Assembly (NCBI GenBank): GCA_022225965.2 | Contig: JAKJXP020000007.1 | Coordinates: 310,001-374,000 of the forward strand | From: Diatrype stigma | Taxonomy: Eukaryota; Ascomycota; Sordariomycetes; Xylariales; Diatrypaceae | Direction of reading: 5' to 3' | DNA: 64,000 bases | In this document: positions 36,147 to 51,762 of the stretch, piece by piece | How positions within the stretch are numbered: position 1 is the first letter of the stretch | How the letters are laid out: every line of letters starts with the position of its first letter | The notes under the pieces: generated by a model | Seen by the model: the letters and a program-made list of their open reading frames with translations, nothing else | What the model was told of the DNA's origin: nothing | Databases searched by the model: none | Translations under genes and position numbers: made by a program

Positions 36147-38632
36147 TTAAGCAGCCTTCTTCGCCTCCTCCCATCCATCCTCGCTACTCTCGCCGCCATT
36201 CGTAGCCCCGTCTGTCGTATCTGTCGTCGTGGTCGAGGTCGACATGGCGGCACCGCTGCGCCTCCTCCGTAGCTGGCCGCGCTCCGCCATGGCCTCGCGG
36301 ATCTTGCTGCTGGCCTCGTTGAAGCCCTCCTTGGAGTTGAGCGAGGTGAAGCCGGAGACGGGGAAGCCGCCCATCGGGCCACCAAAGCCGCCACCGCCAC
36401 CGCCAGATGAGCTGCTCCGCGAGCGCGAGGGGCCCCCGGCTCGGGACGGCGGTCGCGTCGCGAACATGCCCACGGCGCCGATGTTGCTGAACGACTCGGT
36501 GCGCGGGATGGCCTGGCTGGAGCGGTTGGTGCTCCGGCGCGCCATGCGCTCCTCGCGAGACAGGGACGTCGACGGCGATACCGGGGATTGCGGCTCCTCC
36601 TCCTCGCCGGCGCCGGCTTTCTCGCCGTCGCCGCCGATGCCGGCCTCGCCCGTGGAGCTGAAGAAGCCGTCGCGGAAGGGGTCGGTGATGAGGCGGGTGT
36701 GCTCGAAGTCCTCGTACATCTCGGGCCCGAGTTCGTTGATGGTCTTGACAACGTGCTCGGACAGCTCCGCGCGCCGCTCGCGCAGCTTGTGGACGCTGTA
36801 GCTCGAGGTCGGGTTGATGCACAGGATGAGGGGCCGCAGCGACTTGAGGATGTCCATGGCGACCTCCCCGAAGCGGAAGCCGGCGAATGTGATAGCGGGA
36901 AACACGACCCAGCCCGCCAGAAAGACGAGCCAAAAGGGAACCCAGGCCGGCACGTAACCCCAGAGGTGGTCCTGATACACCTTGAAGGCTAGCAAGATCG
37001 AGTAGAAATTGTAGAGCACGGGGGCCAGCGCCATGGCGACCAGGATCTTCCAGGTCGCGATGACGTCGCGGCCCTGGATCTTCACGGTGGAGCCAGCTAG
37101 AGCTTCCTTGGCCTTCTTTCTGCTTATAATCTTAGTAGCGATGAAGATAGGAGCGAACAGCACGGTGCCGGGGACTACACCGGCCGAGAGCACTATGAGC
37201 TTGGCCACCCGGTACAGAAGAGTGAGGACAACCTTCGGCCAGTTCATCGTGGCGTAGGCGACTTGGTGGTCCCTGATGTTGAGGTAACGCAGTTGTCTGT
37301 CGTAATCCCTGACACGCTGCATCACATCGATTATCCGGGGGTCATCCTTGAATTTAGAGAATCCTGTAGCTAGCTTGCGGTTTAGTTCCACCACGCGAGG
37401 TAGAGGGACTTTCCTTCCTGTAACATAAAGTCGCCTTGCCGCTTGGATGCACATGAGCGTATCGTAGTCGGGTGAAGAGACAGTGACGGCACTCAGAGCC
37501 TGGTAACACATGTCTAGGGTTTGACCGATGGCATCCCTCCTCTGGTTGCCCTTGTACTTTTCGACCAGGTCACTGGGGATCTCAAAGGGAGCCCCAAACT
37601 CGATAACGGCCCTGGAACGGAATTTGTGAGGATGGAAGTAGTTCATGCCCACAGGAACAATCTTCAGGCCGCAATTGGGGTCCTCGGCCAGAGTACCTAG
37701 GGCCATGATGGCGACACCGGCCTTTAGCGGTAACAGTTCAGTCCGATCGTGACTACCGCCTTCGGGGAAAATGCCGATGCAGCCGCCAGATTTTAGTCGA
37801 TCGAATACCGCCTCGTATACTTGGGTCTGGTCGACCTTCGGCGCAGCTTTATACTTGATACCCTCGTAGCCCTCCCTCGGCCCGTTGACCTCGCTTGTGA
37901 GATTGCCGTCCTTATCGACATCATCCCGGCCGGTGAGCTGAAACATGGGGACCTTCCCTTTCACCGGGCGCTTGATTCGGACTTCGTTAGGACCGAGGAT
38001 CTGCGCGATTTCGATCGCAGTGCCCGTCTGGCCTTTGACAGATGGCAGGAAGAACATGCCTCCAACCTCAGCTTCATTCTCAAAGTCGGTATCGATGCCT
38101 CGAATGAGGGTGGGGTCGTGGTGGGGGTCTGGCAGGTAGATGGTTCCCTTCGCTGGCTTTGCTATATCCTGGGGGCGGCCTACGGGGACGGAACCGGTCT
38201 GTCGCGAGGCGTATCCTACGAAACCGTGTATGGACTTCTTGGCGACTAAGAAACCCACGCGTCTCTTGGCTTCGTTCTTCAATGTTCGTTGGAGTACCAG
38301 GGCATCGACGAACTGGGGAGCGGATAGGAGTTAGCTCACTACTGAGAGTATTGGGGATATCATCTTGAAGATGACGATAATCGCCCAGATGGTAGCTTGC
38401 TTACCTGGTTCGCATGGGGCGCAGCGATGAACAGGATAGGACCGGACCTGGGCACGCGCCACGCGCCACGGGGATGAACTTCACGAAAGAACAGGTCGAC
38501 TAAGACGGAGAAGGTATGAAGAAAGGCATCGTATTTCCAATTTGACATGGGATACAACTCCTTGGCTGCTTGTCGCGACTTTGAGTCGCCCAAGGTGGCC
38601 ACCTGGCCGTCGGATTTGGGCTCCTCAGCCAT
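36147..38632 (-). CDS. GPT2: Glycerol-3-phosphate/DHAP acyltransferase (Gpt2/Sct1 type)
   Basis: Endoplasmic-reticulum enzyme for the first acylation in glycerolipid synthesis. Two exons, 38632-38405 and 38312-36147, with a 92-nt intron, give 797 residues. The intron interrupts the catalytic motif and splicing restores PHANQFVDAL (His73, Asp79). FPEGGSHDR at about residue 257 is the substrate-binding block. Between these blocks is the roughly 100-residue family insertion. Three or four hydrophobic segments follow the catalytic half (for example VLSAGVVPGTVLFAPIFIA, ILVAMALAPVLYNFYSI, PFWLVFLAGWVVFPAITF). The C-terminal 200 residues are Ser-rich, with SPVSPSTSLSREERMARRS and a Gly-rich stretch, like the phosphorylated tails of the yeast proteins. 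Yeast has two paralogues, GPT2 and SCT1; most filamentous fungi carry one or two, and I cannot say which this corresponds to. A TATATATA box on the minus strand lies near 38833. Confidence 0.95.
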
Positions 38633-40604
38633 GGCAGATATCTAGGCGGATGTGTCGACCGAGCACAGGTTGTTGGTATGTCGCAGTGAGGTGGAACATG
38701 CGCAAACGGTAGCCGGCGGGTGGCAGACTCGAAAGCAAAGCGGTAGTAAAGTAGAGCGAGTTCGTGGGGTTTGCAACGGGATTTGCGATTCTTTTTAATC
38801 TCAGCAGGGCATGTCCTTTTCGGTCACGCGATATATATAGTAAGAAGACGGAACAAGACAGATAAGGCGGGGGAAGTCGGATATAAAGGGTTCTTGATGG
38901 TGTTTGAATTAGGTCGTTATTGTGTTATGTGTTATGACGAAAGTCTTTCGTTTCTCAGTGTTTTCCGTTCTAGCACTAGTTGAGCTATCAGCTATCAGCC
39001 TACAAGGGCGTGGGCGGGGTTGATCTTGATTCCTACTTACTATAGTACCTGGTAGTTCTCGATGGTTCAAAGAGTTGAGAAGAAAAAGAGATTACCGAAT
39101 AAAAAGTAACGGGGCCCGACAAACCCAAGCTAACAGAAACGCCGCCGGATAGCTGCAGTTTCAAGCAAGATATTTAACTAAGTAAGTAGGTACTTATATG
39201 AAGCTATCTATGTAGGTAGATATCGGAATCTAGAATTCAAATAAGTGTAAACGACTGGATTGCCGAGAGGGTAGAAGTACCTACGAGTAGGCACGGCAGG
39301 AGACAGAGAACGGAAGTTGCTATTCAGGTATATGTAGCGATCGGAAGACTCGGCCTACCTGTACCGTCAACCACCTACCTACCTTAGTACCTGCATACCA
39401 GGTACTTGTGTAGGTTAGATAGATAGATATATACCCTAGGTAGGTAGTATACGTATGATTTATGCGATGCGAGGAATAATGCAGGACAATGGAGCTGCGG
39501 TTAAACCAACATTAAAGCTGCCGCTGCCGCTGTCTATCAAGGCAAGATGTGAGATGTGCTGCACTGCACCGGGAGCCAATAGGAACGGTGGAGGCAAAGA
39601 AGAGAAGCTTGTAGAAGGGTTTGTCCCCAACGGCTCCAAGATTCAAGTACTTAAGGTTCTGTCTAATAGGTTTCGATAGAAAAGGAACGAAGTAATTATA
39701 ATCGATTACAGCATCTCGAACCGATCCAGCTCTCCCAAAACAAACGAATGTTTTCAGCGACAATATGCACGTACGATGATGCCACTCGTCGGTGGCTAAC
39801 TAACTACTCAATTACATGAATGCCCTCGAATATTCCCAGGCCCTTCGGTTTTTCTTCCCTTCTTTTTGCATGTGAGAGTGGGCAAGGTGGCCCCATTAAC
39901 TCGCAACCCCCTGCCCCCCTGCCCCCCTGCTGGCCTTCGCTCTAGTACTGTACATAGTACTGCAATGTAATGTTCTAGTTCATTAGTCTATGGAGGTACT
40001 TACCTCGTAGTTCGTGTAAAAATTCCCGAAGTGCGGGAGAGCCGATGGGACGGGACTCGGCGGGAGGCCTTTCGAACGAGACGGAAAAGGGAGCTATGGA
40101 CATGTTCCTTGACAATATTCTACGACGAGTATGGCATGCGAAGCAACGTTGTAATAGCTCGTACGTAGGCTTGAAGCTGCTACGTATGCGCCATTACTTC
40201 GTTCAAGCGAGTCGCGACGCTGCCACTTGACGAGTAGTTGAGTATAGAAGTGTCTGGATGGAAGATCTACCTACCTACACAGGCAGCACACCTGCACCCT
40301 TGGCCTGCATGTCCATCCAATGCATGCAGGTAATGTTCCTCTCGTCACACTTCCTGCTTGTGCGCATTCGCCTAGCTGTCAAGAATCGAGGCAGAAAGCT
40401 TGCTGGTGGTAGACGAGATGCTGTGTGACAACGCCTCGTCTGCGTGATTCGACGGCTACCTAATGATAACAAGTTTAAAAGGAGACATGCATTATACTAC
40501 CTCTGAAGACTAGCTGCTACCCATACTTGATAGTTATCAGTTGCCTTATAAGTAAAGCAGGCCCTGAGCAGGCCCTGCATGATGAGGTCGCGAGCATGCT
40601 GTAA
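38633..40604. other. Intergenic region
   Basis: Contains the promoter of the acyltransferase gene. GTAGGTAG/TACCTACC-type motifs cluster at 39180-39450, including a TACCT-rich stretch, and there are CCCCCCTG repeats at 39907-39930. Open frames at 39455-39679 and 40045-40230 (+) have no supporting features. Confidence 0.5.
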
Positions 40605-42880
40605 TTATTTACCAGCCTTCCCCTTCCCCTTCTTCCCCCCGCCCCTCCTCTCGGGCACAGCCGCGCTCCCCTCCCGGATCTCCCCCTCGCCGACCTGGCC
40701 CTCGGCCTCCATCGCGCGGAGCTTCTCCTGGCCCGAGATGAACATGCCCAGGTCGTGGTTCTGGTCGCGGAGGTCGGCGTTCTCCGCCGCCAGCGCCGCC
40801 ATGCGGCCCTTCGCCTCCTCGAGCTCCCCGTGGACGTGCTCGATGCGCCGCATCAGGCCCTCCGACACCTTCTTCTCCTCCTGCAGGCTCCGCCCGAGGC
40901 CGCGCGCCAGCTCCGTCGACTTGGCCGCCCGGTGCCGCTCCCGCTCGAGGTCCCGCTCAAGCGCCGGCACCGTGTCGGCGCGCAGCTGCCGCTGCTCCTC
41001 CCGGAGCGCCCGCAGCTCCCTCGTGGCCTCGGCCGCCTGCGCCGCCGCCGCTTCGGCCTGCGCGGACGCCTTGGCGGCCTTGTCCGCCGCCTTGGACAGC
41101 ATCTCCTCGAAGTAGATGCGCTGGCTCTCCAGCTGGCTCGTGAGCAGGTGCGTGTACTCCATGCCGATGCTGTCGAGCTTCTCCCGCGGCACCACGTCCT
41201 GGGCCTCGCGGTCGTAGTAGCCGGATCCGGGAGGGCCTTCGTGGTGACCGGGCAGCTCCACCACTTTCCCGTCGCCCTTGTCCCGGATCAGACGGTGCAC
41301 CCACATATCGCCGGCGTAGTCCCAGACGTGCTGCGTATCCAGCTCCAGGGAGAATGTATGAGCTGTGTCTTTCCAGTGCTCTTTAGCATGGCCCCCCTTG
41401 TACCGACCACATCCCACATTGCCGCAGATGAGGCATATCCAAAGGTCGTCGGGGCAGTCACAAACGGAGCACAGGTTGGAAACATGCGAGCCGAACGGTT
41501 GGGTGAAGGGGTTTGTGGGATCGTAGGGAGTAGTAGGGTGTGAATTCGACGATGACTGGCGAGGGCTGTATGAGAGGGTGGGGTTGGTATGTCGGCAAAC
41601 TGGACATCCAGACCCTCTCCATTTCTGTAGGCACGAGCAGTGAAAGACATGTTGGCACGGGATTGTTAACAACCCCGTTGTGTCATCCATGCGCTCTAGG
41701 CACACGGGGCAAGTGGGCAGCTCGATGAGGTTCGGTGTGGGCGGAGGGAAAGGCTTCAGTGAGCCTGAAGAGGTCGACGATGCTGTCGGGGTAAAGGGGT
41801 CGTGACTGAGATCTGGGAAGCTACCATTCGTTCGAGTGGGCGTCTCGAAGGTGATAGACCGGATGAATGCGACGTTGCATGTCTCGGGCTGCGAGAAGTG
41901 TTAGTCTAGCCCTAGCTGGTGCAAGTTCTACTAATCCTGACGAGCGTACATACCTCGATCTGGTTGAAGACCTTGCCGTCAAACTCCCGCTTGAAGAGCC
42001 ATGCGCGTTTGCTGTCGCGGAACTTCATGAGCACAAGATATCGATTTAGGCGGTCCGTCATGACCATTCTATAATGGCTGATCTGATCCCTCCATTTCTC
42101 ACCCACAAAGCCTAGAAAATCGCTGGGTGACAGATAGCTTGGCACGGCCGGTATGCAAAGTGTTGTGTAGTCGCCGACTGTTCTGTCCTGTATTCCGTCA
42201 GGGTCGGCGCTGTCCGTCGGAGGCAGCGCGAGTTCTGAGGTATCATCTCCTTCGCGATATAGATGAACAATCCCCCAGCCGATGTCGGTGTTCTTGGTCG
42301 CCAACGGCATGTATTTCGCTTTCGTCGCTTTTCCTGCTGATCCCATGGATGGCCCCACGGCAGCGGCCGCTGCGACGGACTTTGAATCACCGGCCATATT
42401 CCCGTCGTGGTCGTGGTCGTGGTCGTGGTCGCTATGGTCGATGCTTTCTATGTTCAGCTTGCCAAACCTCCAATCCTTGATAGCAGTTTGTGGGTTGATA
42501 GCCGCATGAAACTGCGGAGGCGGGAAGCTCGGGGTTCGTGGCCGATGCGATAGTCCACCCAATCGCACGATATTCCGGTCGTCCCGCGCCTTGGGAGGTC
42601 GTGGTGAACCGCAGTCGATTATCTTTTCCGGTGTCGAAGGTGTGCTTGGAAGCGCTTGTTTCGGTGGTAGATCTTGGACTTTGTTCTGGCTATGTGGATA
42701 TCCTAAAGAGGGCCCGACCTTTCGAGGGTGTTCTGGGAGAGGCTCGAAGATATTCGAATTTTTCTCAGGGCACCAGATATAGTTGCCTAGATGCTGTGTG
42801 GTCTCGCCACTCACAGCTGTGAGGGCAGGGTCGGAATTCGGGTAGAGCTCGAACTTGAGATGAAAGAAGTGCGAAGGCAT
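40605..42880 (-). CDS. ETP1: ETP1/BRAP-type RING finger, UBP zinc finger protein
   Basis: Two exons, 42880-41954 and 41888-40605, with a 65-nt intron (GACTAAC branch), give 736 residues. The ATG at 42880 starts MPSHFFHLKFELYP, the known start of the family; the codon before it is GTG. Domains in order: an N-terminal region with low complexity (DHDHDHDHD near 160); an RRM-like BRAP2 domain (about 240-330, including RYLVLMKFRDSKRAWLFKREF and, across the intron, NQIEPETCNVAF); a C3H2C3 RING finger (CPVCLERMDDTTGLL, then PCQHVFHCSCLQKW and CPVC); a UBP-type zinc finger (CSVCDCPDDLWICLICGNV, then GCGRYKGGHAKEHW); and a long Ala/Glu/Arg coiled coil to about 700, ending in a Lys/Gly tail. Human BRAP2 and yeast Etp1 bind ubiquitin and act in signalling and ethanol tolerance. 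The gene lies 600 bp from polyubiquitin on the same strand. Confidence 0.95.
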
Positions 42881-43477
42881 CACCAGTTGTGCAATATGGA
42901 GCTCCTGGGAGTTTCTCTCCGATGTAGATGTTATGGTCTAGTGTTAAACGGCGCGCGCACTTCGTTGGATGGCAAAGACGCTGACAGTATCGCTGTTTCA
43001 AGGAGGTAACAAAAGCTCGAGTGGTCGCGGTTCTCGGAAATGACAGATAAGTCCCATCGTCAAGTTGACTGGAGGGGCGGGTTAGAGACGAGGACGAGAT
43101 GGCGGGTGAGTGGCGTAGGTTTAAGAATTTGAACGTTGCTCTTTCTCGCGGAAAAGAATTTGGATTTATCATCTGCGCAGTCTGCGCCCACGTAAATTCA
43201 GGTGGGGTAACTTATCCGTATCTTATCACACGAAGTGCCCAAGACACTTTGAACTACGTCACATGTCACCAAGCAAACAAGAACTCGTTAAATGTGGCAA
43301 TGAATAGAATCTTCTTATCCATTGAGCACCGTAATGGTGGTGCATCGGCTGGGTGTTATTACTTAGTGAGAACTATGTATGTCCATGCCAGATCAAATCG
43401 CCCTTCCCAGGGCTGAAGCCAGAAACGCCATATGGTCATGTGTCATGAGGGTATCGTTACATCTCGCAGTAGTCTGT
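42881..43477. other. Short intergenic region
   Basis: 597 bp holding the 3' UTR of polyubiquitin and the promoter of the ETP1-type gene, both on the minus strand. No distinctive motif was seen. Confidence 0.5.
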
Positions 43478-47057
<3,580 letters not shown>

Positions 47058-49628
47058 CTAACTAGACTTGATGACCAACTTGGACAAAAATTTGTTGGCC
47101 AACGAGTCGAAGTCGTATCTGTCGAATTTGGCGCCGTTCCTAGTTCGTAGGTAGGATTCTATCGAGAAAATTAGTAACGCATCACAACCGTGAGATCTCA
47201 CGGAGAGCAACTAACCGTGCTTTAGAACATGCTGTCGCACTTCCGTCATGGCCTCGCAGACTGCTGGGTTGTTCTGGAGAAGCTGGCCGTGTCGTTGGGA
47301 ATCCCAGTCGGACAGGGCGGGGAGCTTCTGTGAGATGGCATGGAAGAGACCCGTGATGACTCCCACAGGGATCGTCTCCATATCCGAGCAGAATTTCTCC
47401 ACGGCGATGGGATCGGGCGTCCGATAGTGGCAGTCGAATTGCATCTCCTCCCAGACGACCAACAGAATCGAAGCAAGCATGAAGATAGTAGGCCAATTCT
47501 TCAGGCGGTCACCGCTGTAAACGCTCGAGTAGAGGGACGCAAGCTCCTCAAGAATCTCCTTCTGCAGTTCGCGCCACATGTCTGCCATCGCGCACTTGAT
47601 TTGGAAATTGATCATGACTGGTGCAACATACTTTCCATAGTACTTCGAGTCCTCATCGTCGATTTGACCTTCCATGTAGTGCTCGGACCCCTGCTGCTCC
47701 ACAAGCGTGATGTGCATCGTGAGATTGTAGGCCAGCACGAGCTTGAGCGCCTTGCGGATGACGGGAGACTTCTCCTTCATGTAATATCGGTAGGCCGTCT
47801 TCAGAATCTCCGTGAGGAATGGCGTACCCTCGAAGTGATCATCGATGAAGTTCTCAAATCCTGTCTCGATATGCTTGTCTAGATACTCAGCCAGAGCATC
47901 TGGGTTGATACCTCCTTCGCCAACATCGAGCTTCTCAGTCTTCAACTCAAACTCAATGGGCTCCTGGTCAACTTGGTACGACTCAACCCAATCGACTTGG
48001 AAGCAGCTGTCATCGGCCACATAGACCTCACGAACCATGACAGGCAGGCAGAAACCGTAGCCATGCGTGATCCACATCAGAGTCTCTTTCGTAGCGAAAC
48101 CCTTAACATTGTACACGGACACGCCACGGCCGAGATGTCGCTCGTAGTCGACCTTCCAGTCCTTCATGAAGAAGCCAATATCCTTGAGATCGATACGAGT
48201 GCACGGAACCTGCCAGAGCCGGGCGTGAGACGGCTGGCAGCCACCACAGGGCTCACCCTTGTCGCAAGTCTTCTTGAGGAACTTGCATCGGAGACACGCT
48301 CGGAGCTTCCTGATCTCACTAGCCTGCTTCCGCTGCTCGGGGAGAAGCGGACCCTTTCTTCGACCGACCTTCTTCTCTACGGTGCCGTCCTTCTTGCCAT
48401 TGGATGTCCTTCTCACAACAGACTTCGAGTTTGACTTGGTCACGCCCGTCGGGCTCTTCCTCGGACCGGAGTTCCGGCGGGTCGAGTTCGTCGTTGGTGA
48501 TGTCACGCCTGATCCGCTGCCAGGGCTGGTGCGGGTCGTCGGTGAAGGCGGCGAGGCCTTGATAGCCATAGGGGGGACGGCCGCAGCAGGGCTGACAATC
48601 TCGTGGTTGTGATGATGGTTCTCGCCATGGAACCCACAATTCCGGTGGTCCGAGTACGTATCCGACACGGGCGAGAACGGCGAGATATTGAAGGAAAGAT
48701 CTTCGTAACTACTACTGAAGTCGACGGGGTGACCACTGGCGTCAGAATGCGAAGCATCAGATGGCGTCCTCAAATGCAATGTCTCGCTGGGGTTGAAAAT
48801 GGCTGTGGTGTTCTGAGCATGCCCCGAAGCTTGCGCTTCCTGATAAGAACCGTAGTTCTGATACATATTGACCTGGCTCCAATCGTTGTTGCTGTCCGAG
48901 CTAGGCAACGACAATACCTCCAAATAGGTCCCCGTGGGAGATTGACTGCCCACACCTTGGAATCGCGGAAGCCCATCGGCTTGAAACTGCAATGATGCGC
49001 CAAAATCTTGCCAATTCGCCATCCCCTCCCATTGCTGCTGCATCGCGTGCTGGTCCTCTATGGATGGCATGTTGAAAGCCTGCTCCATCCGCAGTCCAGG
49101 TTCGAGGCCCGCTTGTGTCGGCGGCGGGAGATACTCGATCGCGCTAGGTGGGAATCCCGCGGCGAAGGGGTTGAAAGGTATCAAAGCAGCATTCTCCTGG
49201 ACGAACTGGGACAAGTCCTGGCCGGGCGGGTGCTGCTGCTGGTGCTGCAGCAACGTCCAGTCGGTCAGAAGAGGCGGAGAGTGGGCATGAACGCTTGCGG
49301 CGCCATGGAAAGGGGATTGCTGCAAGGGGCTCGTATTGTGCTGGGCGGGCGACTGCGCTTGGGAATGAGATGCCACGGGCGACGATCCGGCAGTCGAGTT
49401 GGCAGGAGGGCGGCCATCACCACCAGCACTGCTTGCCATATCAACAGGCATGGACCACGGGCCCTGGGCCGCTATCTGGTGCCGAGTGGTAGGCATTGTG
49501 GTAGCCGATATGGCGGGATTCGTGGTTGGAGCTGTGCTACTGGTGGTGTATGGATAACGGTCCCGTTGGTCGAAAGAGGTCAAGTCCACAAACCCATCTC
49601 CTCCGGCCTGATTGAATTCGAGGGTCAT
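47058..49628 (-). CDS. Zn2Cys6 transcription factor with long C5-C6 loop
   Basis: Exons 49628-47216 and 47158-47058 with a 57-nt intron (TTACTAAT branch) give 837 residues; the small last exon encodes 32 residues (ESYLRTRNGAKFDRYDF and onward). The first 440 residues are rich in Ser, Pro, Gln and His and disordered, a probable activation region, ending in a strongly basic stretch (GKKDGTVEKKVGRRKG). The zinc cluster is C445-x2-C448-x6-C455-x5-C461-x2-C464-x11-C476 (RACLRCKFLKKTCDKGEPCG). Its last loop is 11 residues where 6-8 is normal. It is followed by DIGFFMKDWKVDYERHLGRG and an all-helical domain without the standard fungal_trans motifs. The same cluster form and following block recur, I believe, in a conserved group of ascomycete regulators of unknown role. 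DNA binding and nuclear location are expected; targets are unknown. Confidence 0.92.
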
Positions 49629-50161
49629 TGTTGGCAGAATTCAAGGGAAAGGGAAGAAAAGTCGACGGAGGATTGGAGGAGAGGTGGATTGCTATTATGA
49701 GACGAGACGAGGGGACACCGCTCTTTCGTGAAAAGTCCCTCGAAAAGCTGACGGGCAGCGTCCTGGGGAGCTCTGGAGGTGGAGGAGTGTGTAGAAGGTG
49801 AGATTTCGAGGGAATCAATGGGGAAGAAGACCCTTGAGAGGCGCCTTGGAGAGAGACCCAAGCGACTCAAGAGGCTTGAGATTGTGTGAGGAGAGACGGG
49901 AAACTGGCGGTGAGAATTGCAGCGTTGGCGCTTCCCCACCTACCACCTGCAGCTGGTCGCGGCCAATCACGCCGTGCCAGTCCTGCGCGGGCTTGCGAGC
50001 ATCCAGTGGCATCCGGGCTAAACCAGTGGCAAGCAGTGCAAGACCAGTGGCATCGTGGGCCCCCCGAGACATGGGGTGACCCGGCACGAGGCCAATCCCA
50101 GCCGCTGCTCTGGTGGGTCGCGTCGTCGGCAGCCGTGCTAGCACTGTGGGAGTGACATGTC

Positions 50162-50250
50162 CCCAGCACTCCCGCCCGGTCCCCAGCCAGCACTCCCAGC
50201 GCTCCCAGCACGCCCGCCCAGCACTCCCAGCACGCCCAGCACTCCCAGCT
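50162..50250. repeat. GC-rich CCCAGCACT/CCCAGCACG minisatellite
   Basis: Irregular tandem copies of 9-10-bp units of the form CCCAGCACTC, CCCAGCGCTC and CCCAGCACGC. The patch continues a GC-rich stretch that starts about 49990, where CCAGTGGCA recurs four times. Open frames across it read as repeats of Ser-Ala-Gly or Cys-Trp-Glu and are artefacts. Confidence 0.85.
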
Positions 50251-50511
50251 GTCCTGACCTGGCAGGCTGGGCGGCACGCGCGCGGGGCAGGCCGGGAGTC
50301 TCAAGCCCCTCAGCCCCTACATAGTACGGGATCAAGCGCATTGCGCATGTACCCAGCGCTTCCTAGATACGCGGCTACGCTAGCTCTAGGGCGTGGGACG
50401 CCGGGTATACCCATCCACGGATATACATAGTGCAGACGGCTTGCAGGACGCCTCTGATGGCTCTGATGGCTCTGATGGTTCCAGCAGCACTAAGCTTCCT
50501 AAAGCGATAGC

Positions 50512-50638
50512 GGGGTGGCAGGGTAGCAGGGTAGCAGGGTAGCCAGAGGCCCAGGGTACGGTAGCAGGGTGCCGGGTCCTACATAGGTGGCACTACATCC
50601 TTTAGTTAGGTAGGCTGGCAGGCTGGCAGGCTGGCTGG
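50512..50638. repeat. GGGTAGCA and GGCTGGCA tandem repeats beside a transposon
   Basis: GGGTAGCA-type units at 50516-50545 and again near 50565, then GGCTGGCA/GGCTGG units at 50613-50638. The array ends 2 bp before the left end of the inverted-repeat element. Confidence 0.85.
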
Positions 50639-50640
50639 TA

Positions 50641-50936
50641 CAGTTGAGAAGGGTCTTACATGTTAGCGGTTCCATAACACCCACTATCTGCCACAAATAG
50701 GTTAGCGATGTAGCTCCCATACAATTTATATAGAATGCTACATGCCATTAATGATCTACCCGTTGATCCAATTCCTAAAAGCCATGGCCATTAGTGAAAA
50801 GTGGTGATAATTATGCATTGGCAACATAATGGGCATGTTACACCTTATATAAATTATATAGCAGTATACATAGCAATAAAAAGAGGACATATTGTGGGAA
50901 ACTGGAGCCGCTAACATGTAAGACCCTTGGGAACTG
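50641..50936. mobile_element. Non-autonomous Tc1/mariner-type inverted-repeat element (MITE)
   Basis: 296 bp bounded by 34-bp inverted ends, 50641-50674 and 50903-50936, matching at 30 of 34 positions (shared core AAGGGTCTTACATGTTAGCG). Both ends begin CAGTT, and the element is flanked by TA on each side (50639-50640 and 50937-50938). CAGT ends and a TA duplication are the marks of the Tc1/mariner superfamily. The interior is AT-rich with no open frame of any length, so it would need a transposase from elsewhere. No second copy occurs in this window. Confidence 0.88.
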
Positions 50937-51740
50937 TAGTTAGCTGATAGTTAGCAGGTAGGTAGGTATGTATGTATGTACGAAGTAGGCGGGCCGGTAC
51001 AGACCTGGACAGACCTAGACAGACCTACATACACCTCAGACCAGAGGGGCAACGTCTATATCCTCATTCGCTCCTCACAGTCTAAACAAGATCGCAGATA
51101 GTCGCATATAGCCGCATAGGGAAGCTCGTATAGCTCCGTTCTTAGCTGTGTACACGTAGACCTAGGTGGATTGGGTGGTGTGCTTCTGGTGTGCTTCCGG
51201 TCTTCGACATTATGCAGGAGTGTCTAGGATTTCTACTCCTGACTGTTGCATGCCGTAGTGGACACTCAAGTAGGAATTCCGAATATCTATACCTACAATA
51301 AGCAGGCTTGCATGCTAAGACTGCTGTAGCACGTATGTCGTGCACTTATAGCAACTCCTTCTAAGAGCCCAATTTGGGACGACTTCGATTCAAGCTGAAT
51401 CCAGATGAATCAAACTGTCGAACTGAAGGGAATCGGGTCTGAAGCGATGAAGATCCATCTATGGATCCAATTGCTGCTAGATTATGTGTGCTGTCTGTCC
51501 GGTTGCGAGCCGTTCGGCCGGCCTGTACCTAGGTAAAGCTGGAGCCTAGCAAGTTGCAACACGGGATGAGACTACCTACATACCTACATACATACCTACC
51601 TACTGCCTGTCTACCTACTTACCTAGGTACTTAAGTAGTAGGATGAGTAGGATGTAAATAGTATTCAGTAGGTACGTGCTAGTAGCTAGCACAATCGATG
51701 CTCAATACCACACTCAGGGACACTCGCAGCCTTAGCAGCT

Positions 51741-51762
51741 GTGTTGTGTTGTGTTGTGTTGT
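51741..51762. repeat. GTGTT pentamer repeat
   Basis: Just over four copies of GTGTT in intergenic DNA. Confidence 0.9.

Noticed and set aside
40755..41543. 262-codon open frame on the plus strand
   Set aside because: Antisense to the coiled-coil part of the ETP1-type gene, where all third positions are G or C. No motif of its own.
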